This document shows, piece after piece, positions 3,580 through 6,811 of a stretch of 6,811 bases of DNA; the stretch's first letter is position 1; each line of letters begins with the position of its first letter. Made by a program: the position numbers and the translations under genes. Source of the DNA: Caryophanales bacterium (GTDB taxonomy: Bacteria > Bacillota > Bacilli > Alicyclobacillales > SLC66). The stretch spans positions 1 through 6,811 of the forward strand of contig DAIELO010000062.1 of NCBI GenBank assembly GCA_027341705.1, given 5' to 3'. The notes beneath the pieces were generated by a model, which was given only the letters and a program-made list of their open reading frames with translations, was not told the DNA's origin and ran no database searches.

Positions 3580-6425
3580 TCTTGCACCTGCTCCATTCTC
3601 TTTTTGTCACGTTGCAGCACTGGGGCCAAAAATTGCCCTGTATAGGAACCCACAAATTCCGCCACGCGCTCGGGCAATCCTGCGATCAGCACCTCGCCCC
3701 CAGCATCCCCACCCTCTGGTCCCAAGTCGATAATGTAGTCAGCCGTTTTGATCACATCCAAATTGTGTTCGATGACCACCACGGTATCACCTGCATCAAC
3801 AAGCCGTTGCAGCACATGCAATAACCGCTCAATATCAGCCACATGCAAGCCAGTAGTTGGTTCATCGAGAATATACAAAGTTCTGCCCGTACTCCGGCGA
3901 TGCAGTTCAGAAGCGAGCTTCACTCGTTGCGCTTCACCACCAGATAACGTGGTCGCTGGCTGCCCCATTTTCATGTATCCCAATCCAACGTCATTAAGTG
4001 TGTGCAACTTACGAACAATCTTGGGGACATTTTCAAAAAATTGCGCCGCGTCTTCAATCGTCATATCCAGTACATCAGCGATTGATTTGCCTTTGTAGTG
4101 AACTTCCAACGTTTCGCGATTGTATCGTTTGCTTTTACATACCTCACATGGAACGTACACGTCAGGCAAAAAATGCATTTCAATCTTAATGATGCCATCG
4201 CCTTTACACGCCTCACAACGGCCTCCACGCAGATTGAAGCTGAACCTACCTTTTTTGTATCCACGAATCCGCGCTTCTTGCGTACTGGCAAACACGTCTC
4301 TGATATCGTCAAAAACGCCCGTATACGTCGCAGGATTTGATCGCGGTGTTCGCCCAATAGGAGATTGGTCAATATCAATGACCTTGTCCAAATGCTCCAG
4401 TCCATCCACTCCGTCACATTGTCCCGGTCGAACCCTCGCCTTATTGAGCGTCTGCGCTAATGATTTATGCAAAATTTCATTGATCAGCGTGCTCTTGCCC
4501 GATCCAGACACGCCGGTAACACACGTAAAGATGCCAATCGGAAACTGTACCGTAATGTTTTTGAGGTTGTTCTCTTTCGCCCCTTTGACCGTGACAAAAC
4601 GACCATCAGGAGATCGTCGCACGGTTGGCAAAGGAATAAATTTGCGCCCACTAAGGTACTGCCCAGTGAGCGAATTGTCATCGTTCATGATGTCTTCTAC
4701 AGTGCCTTGCGCCATTACTTGACCGCCATGAACTCCCGCCCCAGGACCGATATCAATAATATAATCTGCTGCAAACATGGTCTCCTCATCGTGTTCAACC
4801 ACAATCAGGGTATTGCCCAGATCGCGCATGTGCGTCAGTGTTCTGATCAATTGCGCATTGTCCCGTTGGTGTAAACCAATACTTGGCTCATCCAAAATAT
4901 ACAGCACACCCATCAGACTACTGCCAATTTGCGTCGCCAAGCGAATCCGCTGAGCTTCGCCCCCAGACAGTGTGCCAGCCGCACGTGCCAGTGTAAGATA
5001 ATTCAATCCCACATTAGACAAAAATCCTAATCGCGAAAGAATTTCCTTTAATAGCAAATGGGCAATCTGCAACTCTTTTTCAGATAACGTCAAATGATCA
5101 ATAAAATCAATCGCTTCTTGGATGGAGAATTTCGTGAATTTCGAGATATTGATAGTGCCCAAACGAACTGCTAAACTTTCCGGTTTCAGTCGATCCCCCT
5201 TGCATGAAGGACAAGGTCTGCTACTCATGAAGCCCTCAACAAATTCTCGAATGTAGTCAGACGCAGTCTCTTTATAGCGGCGCTCCAAATTGTTGATGAT
5301 GCCCTCAAAGAAGACTTCCGCACTCTTGACTTGTCCAAAATCATTCTCAAAAGTAAAGTGGATTTTTTCTGGAAACCCGGATAATAGCTTTTGCATCAAC
5401 GGCAGTGGGATATCGCGCACCGGTAGCTTTGCATCTACGCCAAGATGCTGGCATGCACTTTCCAAAAGTTGCGGATAATAAGTCGATGTAGATCCCGCCC
5501 AAGGAACAATCGCCCCTTGCGCAATCGACAATGAGGAATCAGGAATGATCAGCCCCTCATCCACCTCTTGCTTTACGCCAAGGCCTGTACACTCTGGACA
5601 GGCACCAAACGGACTATTAAAGGAAAACATGCGCGGACTAATTTCCCCCACGCTGTAGCCACAAGTAGGACAAGCTAAATTCTGGCTAAATAACAATTCC
5701 TCTTGTTCCAACACATCGACTATCACCGTACCTCCGGCAAGTCCCAACGCGGTTTCCAATGAATCGGCAAGGCGAGCGCGAATATCCGGTTTGACGATTA
5801 AGCGATCAATGACGACGGCAATGCTATGCTTTTTATTTTTTTCAAGGTGAATTTCCTCGCTCAATTCACGCATCTCACCATCCACCCGCACGCGTACGTA
5901 CCCATTTTTGGCAAGGTCATCGAATAGTTTGCTGTGTTCGCCTTTTTTGCCGCTGATCAAAGGAGCAAGAATCTGCACACGCGTAGATTCAGGAAAATCC
6001 ATTACCCGATCTACCATCTGATCAACCGTTTGTGACGAGATGGGAATAGCACAACGAGGGCAATACGGTGTGCCTACGCGCGCAAATAGCAACCGCAGGT
6101 AATCGTAAATTTCTGTCACCGTGCCCACCGTAGAACGCGGATTGCGACTCGTCGTCTTCTGATCAATGCTAATCGCCGGAGACAATCCCTCAATAGAATC
6201 AACATCCGGCTTTTCCATTTGACCAAGAAACTGCCTAGCATACGCAGATAATGACTCTACGTAACGCCTTTGGCCCTCTGCATATAAGGTATCAAATGCC
6301 AAAGATGATTTGCCAGATCCACTTAACCCCGTCAATACCACCAACTGATCACGCGGAATAACAACGTCGATATTTTTTAAGTTGTGTGCACGCGCACCTT
6401 TTATGACGATCGTGTCATGTGCCAT
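3555..6425 (-). CDS. uvrA: UvrA, ATPase subunit of the UvrABC excision nuclease
   Basis: UvrA dimers scan DNA for bulky lesions and load UvrB in nucleotide excision repair. The 956-residue protein has the usual bacterial length and both ABC-type ATPase halves. The first half has Walker A at 33-40 (GLSGSGKS), signature [11 protein letters not shown] (486-496) and Walker [13 protein letters not shown] (508-519). The second half has Walker A at 638-645 (GVSGSGKS), signature [11 protein letters not shown] (827-837) and Walker B at 850-861. Zinc modules are C252xxC255...C276xxC279 and the DNA-binding C737xxC740...C760xxC763; CPRC (122-125) and CPSC (405-408) are extra pairs. I place the start at ATG 6423-6425, with AAAGGAG 6 nt upstream, giving the standard [16 protein letters not shown]-terminus. 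A TTG nine codons earlier (6450-6452) is poorer. The gene overlaps uvrB by 11 nt and csaA by 25 nt. No defect is visible. Confidence 0.98.
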   Translation of the reverse strand: MAHDTIVIKGARAHNLKNIDVVIPRDQLVVLTGLSGSGKSSLAFDTLYAEGQRRYVESLSAYARQFLGQMEKPDVDSIEGLSPAISIDQKTTSRNPRSTVGTVTEIYDYLRLLFARVGTPYCPRCAIPISSQTVDQMVDRVMDFPESTRVQILAPLISGKKGEHSKLFDDLAKNGYVRVRVDGEMRELSEEIHLEKNKKHSIAVVIDRLIVKPDIRARLADSLETALGLAGGTVIVDVLEQEELLFSQNLACPTCGYSVGEISPRMFSFNSPFGACPECTGLGVKQEVDEGLIIPDSSLSIAQGAIVPWAGSTSTYYPQLLESACQHLGVDAKLPVRDIPLPLMQKLLSGFPEKIHFTFENDFGQVKSAEVFFEGIINNLERRYKETASDYIREFVEGFMSSRPCPSCKGDRLKPESLAVRLGTINISKFTKFSIQEAIDFIDHLTLSEKELQIAHLLLKEILSRLGFLSNVGLNYLTLARAAGTLSGGEAQRIRLATQIGSSLMGVLYILDEPSIGLHQRDNAQLIRTLTHMRDLGNTLIVVEHDEETMFAADYIIDIGPGAGVHGGQVMAQGTVEDIMNDDNSLTGQYLSGRKFIPLPTVRRSPDGRFVTVKGAKENNLKNITVQFPIGIFTCVTGVSGSGKSTLINEILHKSLAQTLNKARVRPGQCDGVDGLEHLDKVIDIDQSPIGRTPRSNPATYTGVFDDIRDVFASTQEARIRGYKKGRFSFNLRGGRCEACKGDGIIKIEMHFLPDVYVPCEVCKSKRYNRETLEVHYKGKSIADVLDMTIEDAAQFFENVPKIVRKLHTLNDVGLGYMKMGQPATTLSGGEAQRVKLASELHRRSTGRTLYILDEPTTGLHVADIERLLHVLQRLVDAGDTVVVIEHNLDVIKTADYIIDLGPEGGDAGGEVLIAGLPERVAEFVGSYTGQFLAPVLQRDKKRMEQVQEWLPLTIS

Positions 6426-6811
6426 GATGTACTCCTTTACCAGATAGTTCAATCATCAAATCCCGCAACTCTGCAGCCCGCTCGAATTGCAACGCCTTCG
6501 CCGCCTCTTTCATTTCCCGTTCCAATTGTACGATCAAGTCTCGTTTTTCCGATGATGACATTTTAGCAGTTTTAGTCGTCCAGCTATCCGCGCCGCCCAC
6601 TGCTTTCGTGGCCTCAATCACGTGATGTACAGCCTTAGATATTGTCGTCGGCACAATGCCATGCTGCTGATTATAGAGCATTTGTCTTTCTCGCCGGCGA
6701 TACGTTTCTTTAATCGCTTTATCCATTGATTTCGTCACGACATCTGCGTACATGATCGCCTCTCCCGAAGCGTTTCTGGCCGCTCGCCCAATTGTTTGAA
6801 TCAATGACCGC
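6415..6811 (-). CDS. uvrB: UvrB, helicase-like subunit of the UvrABC nuclease (C-terminal part)
   Basis: The last 132 codons are present; the rest lies beyond the high-coordinate edge. The fragment opens with [13 protein letters not shown], helicase motif VI of UvrB, and continues '[20 protein letters not shown]' then TYRRRERQ, closely matching Bacillus UvrB. The final ~35 residues ([20 protein letters not shown] then [13 protein letters not shown]) form the UVR coiled-coil hairpin that in UvrB mediates contact with UvrC and dimerisation. UvrB receives damaged DNA from UvrA, verifies the lesion and recruits UvrC. The apparent TTG at 6802-6804 is an internal leucine codon, not a start. The stop codon (6415-6417) lies inside the uvrA start region, an 11-nt overlap typical of a uvrBA operon. 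Any damage-response (LexA-type) operator would be upstream of uvrB, outside the window. Confidence 0.97.
   Translation of the reverse strand, partial: RSLIQTIGRAARNASGEAIMYADVVTKSMDKAIKETYRRRERQMLYNQQHGIVPTTISKAVHHVIEATKAVGGADSWTTKTAKMSSSEKRDLIVQLEREMKEAAKALQFERAAELRDLMIELSGKGVHHGT
6432..6438 (-). promoter_or_regulatory. uvrA ribosome binding site
   Basis: On the minus strand AAAGGAG, within the last codons of uvrB, lies 6 nt before ATG 6423-6425. It excludes the upstream in-frame TTG at 6450-6452 as the main start and supports coupled translation of uvrB and uvrA. Confidence 0.8.

Noticed and set aside
4061..4874. Open frames on both strands within uvrA
   Set aside because: UvrA is continuous and full length through this region, with ordered motifs; the other frames have Cys/Arg/Ser-rich translations without family features.
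6450..6452. TTG as the uvrA start (965-residue form)
   Set aside because: The added nine residues are not seen at UvrA N-termini, and the AAAGGAG site is placed correctly for the ATG at 6423-6425 instead.
1..6811. CRISPR array, tRNA, rRNA or riboswitch
   Set aside because: No regularly spaced identical repeats, no tRNA-like cloverleaf and no recognisable conserved aptamer core were seen; non-coding space is limited to short gaps.

Overview
The window is a compact stretch of bacterial chromosome with every recognisable gene on the minus strand. The residue-level match of UvrA, UvrB and CsaA to Bacillus-type proteins, strong AGGAG-type ribosome binding sites, GTG/TTG starts and overlapping genes suggest a Bacillota organism, probably Bacillales. 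The genus cannot be set from sequence alone. By eye the base composition is moderate throughout, with no obvious shift in the transposon.

In transcription order, from high to low coordinates: (1) the C-terminal third of uvrB, cut by the window edge, overlaps the start of a complete uvrA by 11 nt. (2) The uvrA end overlaps csaA, a tRNA-binding-fold, chaperone-like protein, by 25 nt. These three form a tight, translationally coupled run centred on nucleotide excision repair. (3) A complete IS607-family element of about 2.0 kb follows, with a serine-recombinase tnpA overlapping an RNA-guided nuclease tnpB by 41 nt. (4) Next is a complete PucR/CdaR-like transcription regulator. (5) Last are the first 23 codons of a sugar ABC-transporter ATPase of the MsmX/UgpC type, cut by the other window edge.

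The most informative region is the pair of transposon junctions. The pentamer AGGAG (minus strand) lies just upstream of tnpA and again just after tnpB, where it is the ribosome binding site of the pucR-like gene. Joining the two copies removes 1994 bp and places the regulator about 30 nt behind csaA with an intact ribosome binding site. I therefore infer that the element inserted at a GG inside the regulator's Shine-Dalgarno sequence, separating it from an ancestral uvrB-uvrA-csaA-pucR-like operon. Outward from each end the element carries a GTG...CAC palindrome followed by CACTAT and a TTGA/TGAA-type stretch, which are candidate TnpA binding sites. At the left end this palindrome covers the -10 box of a leaderless tnpA promoter.

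The tnpB catalytic and zinc-binding residues all look intact. The tnpB 3' end plus the right end should encode an omega (reRNA) guide whose guide segment reads into the regulator's start codon. That guide would target the empty insertion site. I found no CRISPR array, tRNA, rRNA or convincing intrinsic terminator, and no plus-strand gene. No system clearly outside known families is visible; the novelty lies in how the element sits on the operon.
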